From an uncultured beta proteobacterium (GTDB lineage Bacteria; Pseudomonadota; Gammaproteobacteria; Burkholderiales; Burkholderiaceae), in contig CAIVXR010000063.1 of the NCBI GenBank assembly GCA_903909925.1, forward strand, positions 1 through 17,347: a DNA stretch of 17,347 bases, written 5' to 3'. Of this stretch, positions 5,706 to 13,954 are shown piece after piece; position 1 is the first letter of the stretch, and the number at the start of each line of letters is the position of its first letter. Position numbers and translations under genes: made by a program. The notes below the pieces were generated by a model, which had not been told where the DNA came from, searched no databases, and saw only the letters and a program-made list of their open reading frames with translations.

Positions 5706-7151
5706 ATGAATACCGTTACCGATTTAAATAACTTTGTTGCAACTCGTTGCGCAATTGCTGATATTTCTTTGGCTGATTTTGGCCGTAAGGAAATCGCTAT
5801 TGCTGAAACTGAGATGCCTGGCTTGATTGCTATTCGCGATGAATTTGCAGCACAACAACCATTGCGTGGTGCGCGCATTACTGGTTCTCTGCATATGACT
5901 ATTCAAACTGCAGTCTTGATCGAGACCCTTGAGGCCCTTGGCGCAGAGGTGCAGTGGGCTTCTTGTAATATTTTTTCAACCCAAGACCATGCTGCTGCTG
6001 CAATTGCTGCGAATGGTACTCCGGTATTCGCAATCAAGGGCGAGACCCTTGAGCAATACTGGGATTTCACGCACCGCATCTTTGAGTGGGCTGATGGCGG
6101 ATTTACCAATATGATTTTAGATGATGGTGGTGATGCTACCTTGCTATTGCACCTTGGTGCCCGCGCTGAAAAAGATCAAGCTTGCTTAAACAATCCAACA
6201 AGCGAAGAAGAAACCATTTTATTTGCTGCTATCAAGAAAAAATTGGCGCAAGACCCAACTTGGTATTCGACACGTTTAGAAAAAGTCAAAGGCGTTACAG
6301 AAGAAACTACTACTGGTGTACATCGTCTGTATCAAATGTTTGCTAAGGGCGAATTGAAATTCCCAGCAATTAATGTGAATGACTCGGTTACCAAGAGCAA
6401 GTTTGACAACCTTTATGGTTGCCGTGAGTCTTTGGTAGATGCGATTAAGCGCGCTACAGATGTGATGGTTGCCGGTAAGGTAGCCGTAGTTTGTGGATAT
6501 GGCGACGTGGGCAAAGGTTCGGCCCAAGCTCTGCGGGCTCTTTCAGCTCAAGTTTGGGTGACTGAGGTCGATCCAATTTGCGCATTACAGGCTGCTATGG
6601 AAGGCTACCGTGTTGTAACGATGGATTACGCCGCTGACAAAGCAGACATCTTTGTATCGGCAACAGGTAATTACCATGTCATTACTCATGACCATATGGC
6701 TAAGATGAAGAATCAAGCAATTGTTTGTAATATCGGCCACTTCGATAATGAGATTGATGTAGCTGGGATTGAAAAATATCAGTGGGAAGAGATCAAGCCA
6801 CAGGTTGATCATGTGATTTTCCCAGCCGCCAATGGCAAGCCAGAAAAGCGCATCATTATTTTAGCTAAAGGGCGGTTGGTTAACTTGGGTTGCGGTACAG
6901 GCCACCCTTCCTTTGTCATGAGCTCTTCGTTTGCAAACCAAGTGATTGCCCAAATTGAATTGTGGAACGCAGTTGGCACAAGTAAATACCCAGTTGGCGT
7001 TTACACATTACCTAAGCATTTAGATGAGAAGGTTGCGCGTTTGCAGCTCAAGACATTGAATGCTCAGTTGACTGTATTGAGCGATCAGCAAGCTTCTTAT
7101 ATTGGCGTAACAAAGGAAGGCCCATATAAGGCTGATCACTATCGTTATTAA
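5706..7151 (+). CDS. ahcY: Adenosylhomocysteinase (SAH hydrolase)
   Basis: It splits S-adenosylhomocysteine to adenosine and homocysteine. This relieves product inhibition of methyltransferases and feeds homocysteine back to methionine. It uses tightly bound NAD. From the ATG at 5706 it has 481 residues. It shows the N-terminal AETEMPGL and SLHMTIQTAVLIETL, ASCNIFSTQDHAAAAI, the NAD-binding Rossmann loop VVCGYGDVGKG at about 263-273, the NIGHFDNEID segment, and the C-terminal KADHYRY. An insertion (GARAEKDQACLNN and following) fits the longer bacterial form. The frame is open to an ATG at 5646, which would add 20 residues, but no ribosome site precedes it. The 5706 ATG has GGAG five bases upstream and gives the family N-terminus. 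It is controlled by the SAH riboswitch, and metF follows after 35 bp. Confidence 0.97.
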   Translation: MNTVTDLNNFVATRCAIADISLADFGRKEIAIAETEMPGLIAIRDEFAAQQPLRGARITGSLHMTIQTAVLIETLEALGAEVQWASCNIFSTQDHAAAAIAANGTPVFAIKGETLEQYWDFTHRIFEWADGGFTNMILDDGGDATLLLHLGARAEKDQACLNNPTSEEETILFAAIKKKLAQDPTWYSTRLEKVKGVTEETTTGVHRLYQMFAKGELKFPAINVNDSVTKSKFDNLYGCRESLVDAIKRATDVMVAGKVAVVCGYGDVGKGSAQALRALSAQVWVTEVDPICALQAAMEGYRVVTMDYAADKADIFVSATGNYHVITHDHMAKMKNQAIVCNIGHFDNEIDVAGIEKYQWEEIKPQVDHVIFPAANGKPEKRIIILAKGRLVNLGCGTGHPSFVMSSSFANQVIAQIELWNAVGTSKYPVGVYTLPKHLDEKVARLQLKTLNAQLTVLSDQQASYIGVTKEGPYKADHYRY

Positions 7152-7186
7152 TCCAATTTGTTGAATAGATACCTGGACCCAAAATC

Positions 7187-8017
7187 ATGGAATTAAGCAT
7201 TGAATTCTTCCCCCCCAAAACACCTGAAGGTGAGAAGAAGCTGCAGCTTGTGCGCGAGCGTTTTAGTGAAACGCTCAAGCCCTCGTTTTATTCTGTGACC
7301 TTTGGCGCCGGGGGTTCTACGCAGTCGGGGACCTTAAAAGTAGTAAGTGATATTCATGCTGCTGGCGCAGCGGTTGCTCCCCACCTATCTTGTGTTGGTA
7401 GTTCACGTGAAAGCGTTCGCGCAATGCTCAAGCAGTATCAAGCGTTAGAGATTAAGCGTATTGTGGCTTTGCGTGGCGACTTACCATCAGGTATGGGTCA
7501 GTACGGTGAGTTCCATCATGCCAATGAGTTGGTGGAATTTATTCGTACAGAAACTGGCGATTGGTTTCATATTGATGTAGCTGCTTATCCAGAGTGTCAT
7601 CCTCAGGCCAAATCTCCTGCAAGTGATGTTCATTTCTTTGTGCAGAAAATGAAAGCGGGTGCAAATTCTGCGGTTACTCAGTATTTTTATAACACTGATG
7701 CTTACTTTCGCTTTATTGATGAGGCATATGACTTAGGCGTAGACCAGCCAATCGTTGCAGGCATTATGCCAATCACTAATAGCAGTCAGTTGTTACGTTT
7801 TTCTGATGCCTGTGGCGCTGAAATTCCGCGTTGGATTCGTTTGCGCCTTCAGTCCTATGGCGATGATATTGCTTCTATTCGTGCATTTGGTGAAGAGGTA
7901 GTAACAGATCTATGCGATCAGTTATTAACTGCAGGAGCGCCAGGTTTGCATTTCTATTCTTTGAATCAAGCAGATGCTGTTTTGGCAATCGCCGATAATT
8001 TGGAATTAACGAAGTAA
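7187..8017 (+). CDS. metF: 5,10-Methylenetetrahydrofolate reductase
   Basis: It reduces 5,10-methylene-THF to 5-methyl-THF, the methyl source for remaking methionine from homocysteine. It is an FAD-dependent TIM barrel. Its length of 276 residues is normal for the bacterial catalytic-domain-only form. The residues matching E. coli Glu28, Asp120 and Gln183 are present: Glu6 in SIEFFPPKTPEGE, Asp98 in ALRGDLP and Gln165 in TQYFYNT. The segment VTFGAGGST (37-45) is also typical. The ATG at 7187 is the only sensible start, with a weak GGA upstream. It lies 35 bp after ahcY with no promoter visible, so it is probably cotranscribed and indirectly under the SAH switch. Its last 12 bases overlap the 3' end of the opposite-strand cyclo-ligase gene. 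Many relatives have a small membrane-protein gene between ahcY and metF; it is absent here. Confidence 0.97.
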   Translation: MELSIEFFPPKTPEGEKKLQLVRERFSETLKPSFYSVTFGAGGSTQSGTLKVVSDIHAAGAAVAPHLSCVGSSRESVRAMLKQYQALEIKRIVALRGDLPSGMGQYGEFHHANELVEFIRTETGDWFHIDVAAYPECHPQAKSPASDVHFFVQKMKAGANSAVTQYFYNTDAYFRFIDEAYDLGVDQPIVAGIMPITNSSQLLRFSDACGAEIPRWIRLRLQSYGDDIASIRAFGEEVVTDLCDQLLTAGAPGLHFYSLNQADAVLAIADNLELTK

Positions 8018-8632
8018 GCCAGACTCCGTAAGCAGCATATCTAAAGGCTCATCATGTGTTTGAGCCGCCCACTGGGCGTCATTGAGTTTTTGCCAATCAA
8101 ATCCAATCCCGATGCAGATGACTTTGGGATTATTTTTTCTGAGCGCTGCCAAAGTACGATCAAAGTAACCTCCGCCATAACCTAGTCGCCAATAATGGGT
8201 TTTGCCATGCTCCATAGAGCTAGACCAGCCTACGCAGGGAATGAGGATGCAATCAGGTGTGACGATGGACCTTGAAAGGTTATCTGGGTTTGGTTCTGGC
8301 ACACCATGTTGACTAGGGATTAAAGCATCACCAACTTGCCATTCATAGAAGTCGAGGTGCTTATCAGCCCGTGCATAGGGAAGCGCCAGAAGACAGCCAG
8401 GCCTTTGGTTTACCCAAGTGGTTAATGCCGAACGCAAATCAAGCTCCTCTTGAATGGGCCAATAAAGCGCTATAGACCGCAGGGAATTGCCATCTTGCAC
8501 TAAAAACTGATTAAGGCCAGCAATTACCCTCTCTTTGGTTTGAGCATAACTTTGCCCAGTAGCAAATTCTTTGCGTTGCTTTAACAAATCTTGACGAAGA
8601 GTTTTTGGCGAATTACCGTGCATATCATCCAT
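8006..8632 (-). CDS. 5-Formyltetrahydrofolate cyclo-ligase
   Basis: This ATP-dependent enzyme (MTHFS; YgfA/Fau family) converts 5-formyl-THF to 5,10-methenyl-THF, returning the storage folate to the active pool. From the ATG at 8632 it has 208 residues, similar to relatives. The diagnostic LGYGGGYFDR box (149-158) is present. N-terminal basic residues (LRQDLLKQRKEF, 12-23) match the ATP-binding start of the family. LALPYA (81-86) and the ILIPCVGW strand (129-136) are also in place. The frame extends to a TTG at 8665 with no ribosome site, and an ATG at 8623 is a third option with GGAT upstream, so the start is uncertain. It overlaps metF tail to tail by 12 bp and is divergent from slt. In enterobacteria this gene often carries a 6S RNA upstream; the short gap here leaves no room for one. 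Confidence 0.92.
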   Translation of the reverse strand: MDDMHGNSPKTLRQDLLKQRKEFATGQSYAQTKERVIAGLNQFLVQDGNSLRSIALYWPIQEELDLRSALTTWVNQRPGCLLALPYARADKHLDFYEWQVGDALIPSQHGVPEPNPDNLSRSIVTPDCILIPCVGWSSSMEHGKTHYWRLGYGGGYFDRTLAALRKNNPKVICIGIGFDWQKLNDAQWAAQTHDEPLDMLLTESGLLR

Positions 8633-8709
8633 TATCAGGCGAAAATTAGAAGATATGGTAAACAAGTTAAAGCCAGGTCAATATTGGCAAATATGTACAA
8701 GGTTAGATA

Positions 8710-10674
8710 GTGAAAAAGAAGTCTGAAATTCTCCAAAGTAATCAGTTCTGCTGGGCTAAGATTTTGATCCTAGGGTTAGCCTTGTCCATGCCCAGCGCTT
8801 TTGCTGAAAAATCCAAAAAACCAAGTCTTCCTAAATCATATGAAAGCAAGGTTGCTCCTGCAGAAATCACTGATACAGATCGGATGTTTATTGACTTGCG
8901 TGAAGCGGCCAGAAAGAATGATGTTTTCCGCACGCAACAGCTTTCATCTAACCTGGTGGCCTACCCATTTGATGATTATGTGACGTACTTTCGGATTAAG
9001 CCGCAGTTATTCGATAGCAGCGGTGTACCGCGCAGCGATTACAGTGCCGATGCGCAAGTCGTTACATTCTTAAATCAGTATCAAGGAACGGCTTTAGCTG
9101 ATCGGATGCGTAATGATTGGCTGTTGGTATTGGGTAAACGAAAAGACTGGGCGCGCTTTGATACAGAGTATGCCAAGTTTGTTTTAGATGATGATACTCA
9201 GGTGAAGTGTTATTCCTTGTTGTCAAAATTATCTCAAGGCGAGAATCCAACTAAATTAGCGATCGATACTCGCTCATTTTTATTAGATCCAAGTTACTTC
9301 GGGTCAGCTTGTCAAGAGTTAGTTCCTTCCTTAGTTGCTGCTGGAGGCATGACCCCAAGTGAAGCAAAGGCAATTGGCCGTGCTGCTAGCGAAAGAGGCT
9401 TTGATACCATGGCACGTCGCTTGGGCGGCGAAGATCCTATCGGAGAAATTGTCAAGTCTGCGAAAGCAGATCCTGCAAAAGCATATCGGGATTTTTTACA
9501 AACCTCATCGCGTTATAGCAAAGAAAATCAGGCGCTGGCTTGGGGTGTAATTGGTCAATTTCTAGCAAAGAAACTAGACTCCAATGCAGACGATGCTTAT
9601 CGCTTACAGCAAGAGCTTGGTTATAACGAGCTACTCTCAGTTGAATCACAAGAATGGAAAGTGCGCGCAGGTTTGCGTGCTAAGGATTGGAATTTGGTTA
9701 AAAATGCCATCGAGGGCATGAATCCGACTGTACGTAGCAAAGACCCTGCTTGGACTTATTGGTATGGCCGTGCTTTGAAAGCCGAAGGCCAAGATGCTAA
9801 AGCTAAAGAGAGTTTTGAATTAATTGACGAGCAGTACAATTTTTATGGACAACTAGCACGCGAAGAGTTAGGTAAATCCAATCAGATGCCAGTTCGCACT
9901 AAGGTGACAGAGCAAGAGATTGAGGCGATGGCCAGCCGCAAGGGCTTTGTGAGAGGCGAGCGTTTATATGCTATGAATTTACGATTTGAAGGTAATCGTG
10001 AATGGAATTGGGAGCTACGCAATATGACTGACAAGCAGTTATTGGCTGCTGCTGAATACGCTAAGCGTATTAATTTATATGATCGTGTAGTAAATACTGC
10101 TGATCGCACAAAGCAAGAGCACGACTTCAGTTTGCGTTATCCAACACCATTTAGAGATGAGCTTTCACCGATTGCTAGACAAATTGATTTAAATCTTGCA
10201 TGGGCCTATGGACTCATTCGTCAAGAATCGCGCTTCATCATGAACGCGTCATCATCAGTAGGCGCTTCAGGCCTAATGCAAGTGATGCCTAATACCGCAA
10301 AGTATGTTGCTAAAAAGATTGGCATGCTCAACTATAGTAATGACAAGTTGAGCGACACTAATACCAACTTAATTTTAGGCAGCAACTACCTCAATATGGT
10401 GTTGATTGACTTAGATGGTTCATGGGTATTAGCTTCTGCTGCTTATAACGCAGGCCCTTCACGCTCAAAAGCATGGCGCGAGAAATTAACAAGTCCAACT
10501 GAAGGTGCAATTTTTGCAGAGACCATTCCATTTAATGAGACACGAACGTATGTCAAGAATGTACTCTCAAATGCAAATTACTATTCCTCAGTCATGAATG
10601 GCCAAACACCATCCTTGAAACAACGCCTAGGTGTGATTACTCCTAAGGCCGCTACTCAATCTGAATTACCCTAA
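8710..10674 (+). CDS. slt: Soluble lytic murein transglycosylase (Slt70-like)
   Basis: This periplasmic enzyme cleaves the MurNAc-GlcNAc bond of peptidoglycan to leave 1,6-anhydro-MurNAc ends, for wall turnover. Its 654 residues compare with about 645 in E. coli Slt70. An N-terminal signal peptide is clear: basic start, hydrophobic core at about 16-28, and a likely cleavage after PSAFA (residue 32). The middle is a long alpha-helical region like the U- and L-domains. The C-terminal SLT domain has the catalytic Glu506 in LIRQESRF, followed by GASGLMQVMPNTA and the later AYNAGPSR motif. The start is a GTG at 8710 with AAGG seven bases upstream. The promoter is not evident in the short gap to the divergent gene. 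An NDUFA9-like gene follows after 25 bp, so they may be cotranscribed. Confidence 0.94.
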   Translation: MKKKSEILQSNQFCWAKILILGLALSMPSAFAEKSKKPSLPKSYESKVAPAEITDTDRMFIDLREAARKNDVFRTQQLSSNLVAYPFDDYVTYFRIKPQLFDSSGVPRSDYSADAQVVTFLNQYQGTALADRMRNDWLLVLGKRKDWARFDTEYAKFVLDDDTQVKCYSLLSKLSQGENPTKLAIDTRSFLLDPSYFGSACQELVPSLVAAGGMTPSEAKAIGRAASERGFDTMARRLGGEDPIGEIVKSAKADPAKAYRDFLQTSSRYSKENQALAWGVIGQFLAKKLDSNADDAYRLQQELGYNELLSVESQEWKVRAGLRAKDWNLVKNAIEGMNPTVRSKDPAWTYWYGRALKAEGQDAKAKESFELIDEQYNFYGQLAREELGKSNQMPVRTKVTEQEIEAMASRKGFVRGERLYAMNLRFEGNREWNWELRNMTDKQLLAAAEYAKRINLYDRVVNTADRTKQEHDFSLRYPTPFRDELSPIARQIDLNLAWAYGLIRQESRFIMNASSSVGASGLMQVMPNTAKYVAKKIGMLNYSNDKLSDTNTNLILGSNYLNMVLIDLDGSWVLASAAYNAGPSRSKAWREKLTSPTEGAIFAETIPFNETRTYVKNVLSNANYYSSVMNGQTPSLKQRLGVITPKAATQSELP

Positions 10675-10699
10675 TTACATTTATTGATAGCGAGAGCCT

Positions 10700-11608
10700 A
10701 TGAAATACGACATTCTGCTGATTGGTGGTAATGGATTTGTTGGACGAGTGTTGGCCGCACAATTGCAAGCCCAGGGTTACTCAGTGCTTTTACCTACCAG
10801 CCATCTAGCTGCTGCTCGTGAGTTGCGAATGTTGCCTAAAGTGCACCTAGAGGATGCTGATGTTCATGAGTTTGATGAACTGCAATCACTATGTGCGCGT
10901 ATCAAGTCAAGTGGCGCTGTGATTAACTTGGTTGGTGTACTACACGATAAGCCAGCAATGCCGTATGGCAAAGTATTTAAAGCGGCACATGTAGATTTGC
11001 CAAAAAATGTTATTACTGCGATGCAAATGCATGACCTTAAACGTTATCTTCATATGAGCGCTTTAGGGGCTGATTCTCATGGACCATCGATGTATCAGCG
11101 TAGCAAGGGAGATGGTGAAGCTGCAGTGAAGGCTAGTCAATTGGATTGGACTATTTTTAGACCCTCGGTGATCTTTGGCGCTCAAGATCAATTTATTAAT
11201 TTGTTTGCTAAGTTAACAAAACTATCTCCAGCACTACCGTTAGCAAATCATCAGGCAAAGTTTCAGCCAGTGAGCGTAGACGACGTGGCAACCGCTTTTG
11301 TAATGGCATTAAAAATGCCCCAGACCATTTGCCATTCTTATGATTTAGTTGGGCCTACCATCTACACTATGAAAGAGATTGTGGAATTTGCTGCACGTAG
11401 GGCCAAAACGTCTTGCGCCGTTATTCCGGTCCCGGCCTTTGTGGGATATTTGCAAGCGCTAGCGTTTGAATTCTTGCCGGTTCCTACTTTGATGTCGCGT
11501 GACAACATTGCTTCAATGCGCTTACCTAATATTTTGCCGATAAATGGTCAGGATGCATTAAGTGAGGTGTTTGGGGTGAGCCGCCGCAGCTTAGAGGGTA
11601 TGAAGTAA
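10700..11608 (+). CDS. NDUFA9-like atypical SDR / NAD(P)-binding protein
   Basis: This is an NAD(P)-binding Rossmann protein of the atypical short-chain dehydrogenase group, close to the family annotated as complex I NDUFA9 subunit-like proteins. It has 302 residues. The N-terminal dinucleotide motif is LIGGNGFVGRV, with GGNGFVG at 9-15. A YxxxK pair is present (Tyr132, Lys136, in MYQRSKGDGE), followed by FRPSVIFG, which is typical of the NmrA/NDUFA9 branch. In mitochondria NDUFA9 is an accessory subunit of respiratory complex I. The bacterial role is unclear, and a quinone- or cofactor-related task is only a guess. The TAA stop overlaps the start of cca (TAATG), implying translational coupling. 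No signal peptide or membrane segment is evident. The family call is confident; the function is not known. Confidence 0.85.
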   Translation: MKYDILLIGGNGFVGRVLAAQLQAQGYSVLLPTSHLAAARELRMLPKVHLEDADVHEFDELQSLCARIKSSGAVINLVGVLHDKPAMPYGKVFKAAHVDLPKNVITAMQMHDLKRYLHMSALGADSHGPSMYQRSKGDGEAAVKASQLDWTIFRPSVIFGAQDQFINLFAKLTKLSPALPLANHQAKFQPVSVDDVATAFVMALKMPQTICHSYDLVGPTIYTMKEIVEFAARRAKTSCAVIPVPAFVGYLQALAFEFLPVPTLMSRDNIASMRLPNILPINGQDALSEVFGVSRRSLEGMK

Positions 11609-12738
11609 TGAAGATCTTCGCAGTCGGCGGCGCAATACGGGACACCCTCATGGGTTTGCCCGTGAACGATATCGACTATGTAGTTGTTGGTTCTAGTGTT
11701 GAAGAAATGATTGCCAAGGGCTTTCGTCCAGTGGGTAAGGATTTCCCAGTCTTTTTGCATCCAGATACTCAAGCTGAGTATGCGCTCGCTCGGACGGAGC
11801 GCAAAACAGGTCAAGGCTATAAAGGCTTTCATTTTTATGCAGATCCTACAGTTACCTTAGAGCAAGACCTAGAGCGTCGTGATTTAACGATTAATGCCAT
11901 GGCGCAAGAAGTCGGCCCCGATGGAAAGCAGTTTGGACCGATTATCGATCCCTATAATGGCCAAAAAGATTTGGCTGTAAAAGTATTTCGTCATGTATCA
12001 AGTGCTTTTTCTGAAGACCCATTGCGCTTATTGCGGATTGCAAGATTTGCTGCACGCTTTCCTGAATTTACGATTGCTGATGAAACGATGGCAGCATTGA
12101 AGGCGATTGTTCAATCAGGTGAATTAAATGCACTTTCGGCTGAACGGATTTGGCAAGAGCTTGCCAGGGGCTTGGTCGCTTCAAAGCCGATGCATATGTT
12201 TCAGGTTCTGCTTAACACTGGCGCTGCTAAAACTTTACTGCCAGGCGTGCTCACCCTAAAACTTGTAGAAGAGTCATTTCGCGAAGCATTGATTGCCCGC
12301 TTTGAGAAAGTTGGTAATAGTTTAGAAGAACGTTGCGCTATTACTTTGATGGATTTACCTGCCAGTGATATTCGCTCTTGGGCAGAATGTGTTCGCATGC
12401 CCATTGAGGTGCGTGACTTTAGCGAGATTTTTAGTGAGTTAAGCGCATTGCTTTATCAACATATAAAAGTCGCCTATCAAGCCGTTGATGTTTTGGCTTG
12501 GTTTAATCGCGCAGATGTTTGGCGTAAACCAGATCGTGGCCAACTGTTGATAAATCTTGCGGGCAAAATTGGATTTAATACTTCTGTATTGGTCGTAGCC
12601 ATGCGTAATGTGCAAGCATTAAATACAGCAGAGATTATTGCTGGTGTTGAAGCACAAGACCGATCTAATGGTGAGCGTATCGGTAGTGCATTCGAAGCTG
12701 CTAGGCTTGCAGCCATTACTGCTGCGCTTCAGCCTTAG
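11608..12738 (+). CDS. cca: CCA tRNA nucleotidyltransferase, HD domain degenerate
   Basis: It adds or repairs the 3'-CCA end of tRNAs from CTP and ATP without a template. It is a class II nucleotidyltransferase. The catalytic head is intact: GGAIRDTLMG (7-16), the metal-binding DID (Asp21, Asp23), and RRDLTINAMA (90-99), then the neck region DPLRLLRIARFAARF (137-151). E. coli Cca has 412 residues and a C-terminal HD phosphohydrolase domain. Here the protein has 376 residues and the place of the HD motif (CHDLGK in E. coli) reads TLMDLPAS (246-253). The metal-binding His is gone and the following His-rich segment is missing. CCA addition should be retained, while phosphatase or phosphodiesterase activity is probably lost. 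It starts on TAATG within the stop codon of the NDUFA9-like gene and is convergent with a MidA-family gene, 3 bp away. Confidence 0.93.
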   Translation: MKIFAVGGAIRDTLMGLPVNDIDYVVVGSSVEEMIAKGFRPVGKDFPVFLHPDTQAEYALARTERKTGQGYKGFHFYADPTVTLEQDLERRDLTINAMAQEVGPDGKQFGPIIDPYNGQKDLAVKVFRHVSSAFSEDPLRLLRIARFAARFPEFTIADETMAALKAIVQSGELNALSAERIWQELARGLVASKPMHMFQVLLNTGAAKTLLPGVLTLKLVEESFREALIARFEKVGNSLEERCAITLMDLPASDIRSWAECVRMPIEVRDFSEIFSELSALLYQHIKVAYQAVDVLAWFNRADVWRKPDRGQLLINLAGKIGFNTSVLVVAMRNVQALNTAEIIAGVEAQDRSNGERIGSAFEAARLAAITAALQP

Positions 12739-12741
12739 AGT

Positions 12742-13929
12742 CTAGAATCTATTTCTACCTCGAAGTCCTGGTAGGTCTTCTAGAGAGTATCCAGGCAATA
12801 CAGCATCTAAATTCTTCGAGAAAGCAAAGGCTTTAAAGAGCTCGCCCATCTCTGCCTCAGAGAGTAATTTTTGTAGCGCATTTGAAATTGGCAGAAAGGT
12901 TTTTGGATCGCTAGGGTCGCCGATCTCAAGGGCAATGTCTCCAATGCCGGCATCTAATAAATAAGCGGCTTGATTGGTGAGATAAACATCATCAGCATTT
13001 TCTGCGAGGGCACTACGAGCAATTTGTGACCACTCAATATGTGTTGTTAAGTCACAAAGACCTGGTAGATGAAATGGGTCTTGAATTGCATGATGACGAT
13101 GGTGTGCCATCAAGGTTCCTTCTAATCTTTGCGGATGGTAATACTCGCTTTCGGGAAAGCCATAGTCGAAAGTTAGAAATAGACCTGTATTAAGTTGTTT
13201 TGCAAGCTGATGCATCCAGGCATTAGCAGGGGCATGAAGTTCAGTAACGTAGCCTTCAGAAAAATGAGTACTTAAAAGACTTTCAGGAAGCAAGTCTTGC
13301 TCTACTGGTAAACCTGTTTTCCAAATCAGCCGTTCATTCTCAAAGCTAACGCCGTACCAATACCAAAACCCACCTTGATAAATGATGGTATCGCAAGGAA
13401 TTGCATCGATTACTTCATTAGCAATAATCACGCCCTTAAAATCTATTGGCAATGAATTGAGCCAATGGCATTGAGTAGATAACTTTAATTCTTTAAGGGC
13501 GTCATCAATCTGTTTTTTCTGTCGTTGTGCTAGGTCTGGAGAAATCTCAATAATGTCGTACCGATCCAAGTCAAACCCGAGATCGTTTAAGCGAGTAAGA
13601 ATGGAGATAGCAAGTTTTCCGGTGCCGGCACCAAATTCGAGAATTTGGGTAGGCAAACCTTTTTCTTTAAGACCTTCAAGAACTGGCAATAAGGTGGAGC
13701 AAATTGCAGCACCAAAGAGAGGGCTTAATTCAGGCGCTGTGGTGAAGTCACCACCGACACCTAATTTATGTGCCCCAGCGCTGTAATAGCCCATTCCAGG
13801 CTCGTATAAGGCCATCTCCATATACCTAGAAAATGGTAGCCAGCCGCCTTGCGAGGCGATCTGAGACACTATTTTGCCCTTGAGAAGCGCGCTATGCTCC
13901 GTTTCTAGGCTGGTCAAGGTAATATCCAT
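12742..13929 (-). CDS. MidA/NDUFAF7-family SAM-dependent methyltransferase
   Basis: This is a class I methyltransferase of the MidA/NDUFAF7 family (COG1565), 395 residues long. The family N-terminus is clear: PFSRYMEMALYEPGMGYYS (32-50) and GDFTTAPELSPLFG (60-73). The SAM-binding motif I is ILEFGAGTGKLA (96-107), and ANEVIDAIP (170-178) matches the conserved catalytic-site loop of NDUFAF7. Mitochondrial NDUFAF7 dimethylates an arginine of the complex I subunit NDUFS2 during assembly. Whether bacterial members do the same to NuoD is not established here. The start is an ATG at 13929 with only GCGAG nearby as a ribosome site. It is divergent from the pteridine-reductase-like gene (25 bp) and convergent with cca (3 bp). 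Family membership is firm; substrate is unknown. Confidence 0.88.
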   Translation of the reverse strand: MDITLTSLETEHSALLKGKIVSQIASQGGWLPFSRYMEMALYEPGMGYYSAGAHKLGVGGDFTTAPELSPLFGAAICSTLLPVLEGLKEKGLPTQILEFGAGTGKLAISILTRLNDLGFDLDRYDIIEISPDLAQRQKKQIDDALKELKLSTQCHWLNSLPIDFKGVIIANEVIDAIPCDTIIYQGGFWYWYGVSFENERLIWKTGLPVEQDLLPESLLSTHFSEGYVTELHAPANAWMHQLAKQLNTGLFLTFDYGFPESEYYHPQRLEGTLMAHHRHHAIQDPFHLPGLCDLTTHIEWSQIARSALAENADDVYLTNQAAYLLDAGIGDIALEIGDPSDPKTFLPISNALQKLLSEAEMGELFKAFAFSKNLDAVLPGYSLEDLPGLRGRNRF

Positions 13930-13954
13930 AGCTCGCTAGTCTAAGAGAATTTAA

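Noticed and set aside
8633..8709. Promoters for the divergent cyclo-ligase and slt genes
   Set aside because: TTGACC on the minus strand has only a 3-4/6 match for a -10 at acceptable spacing, and nothing convincing precedes slt.
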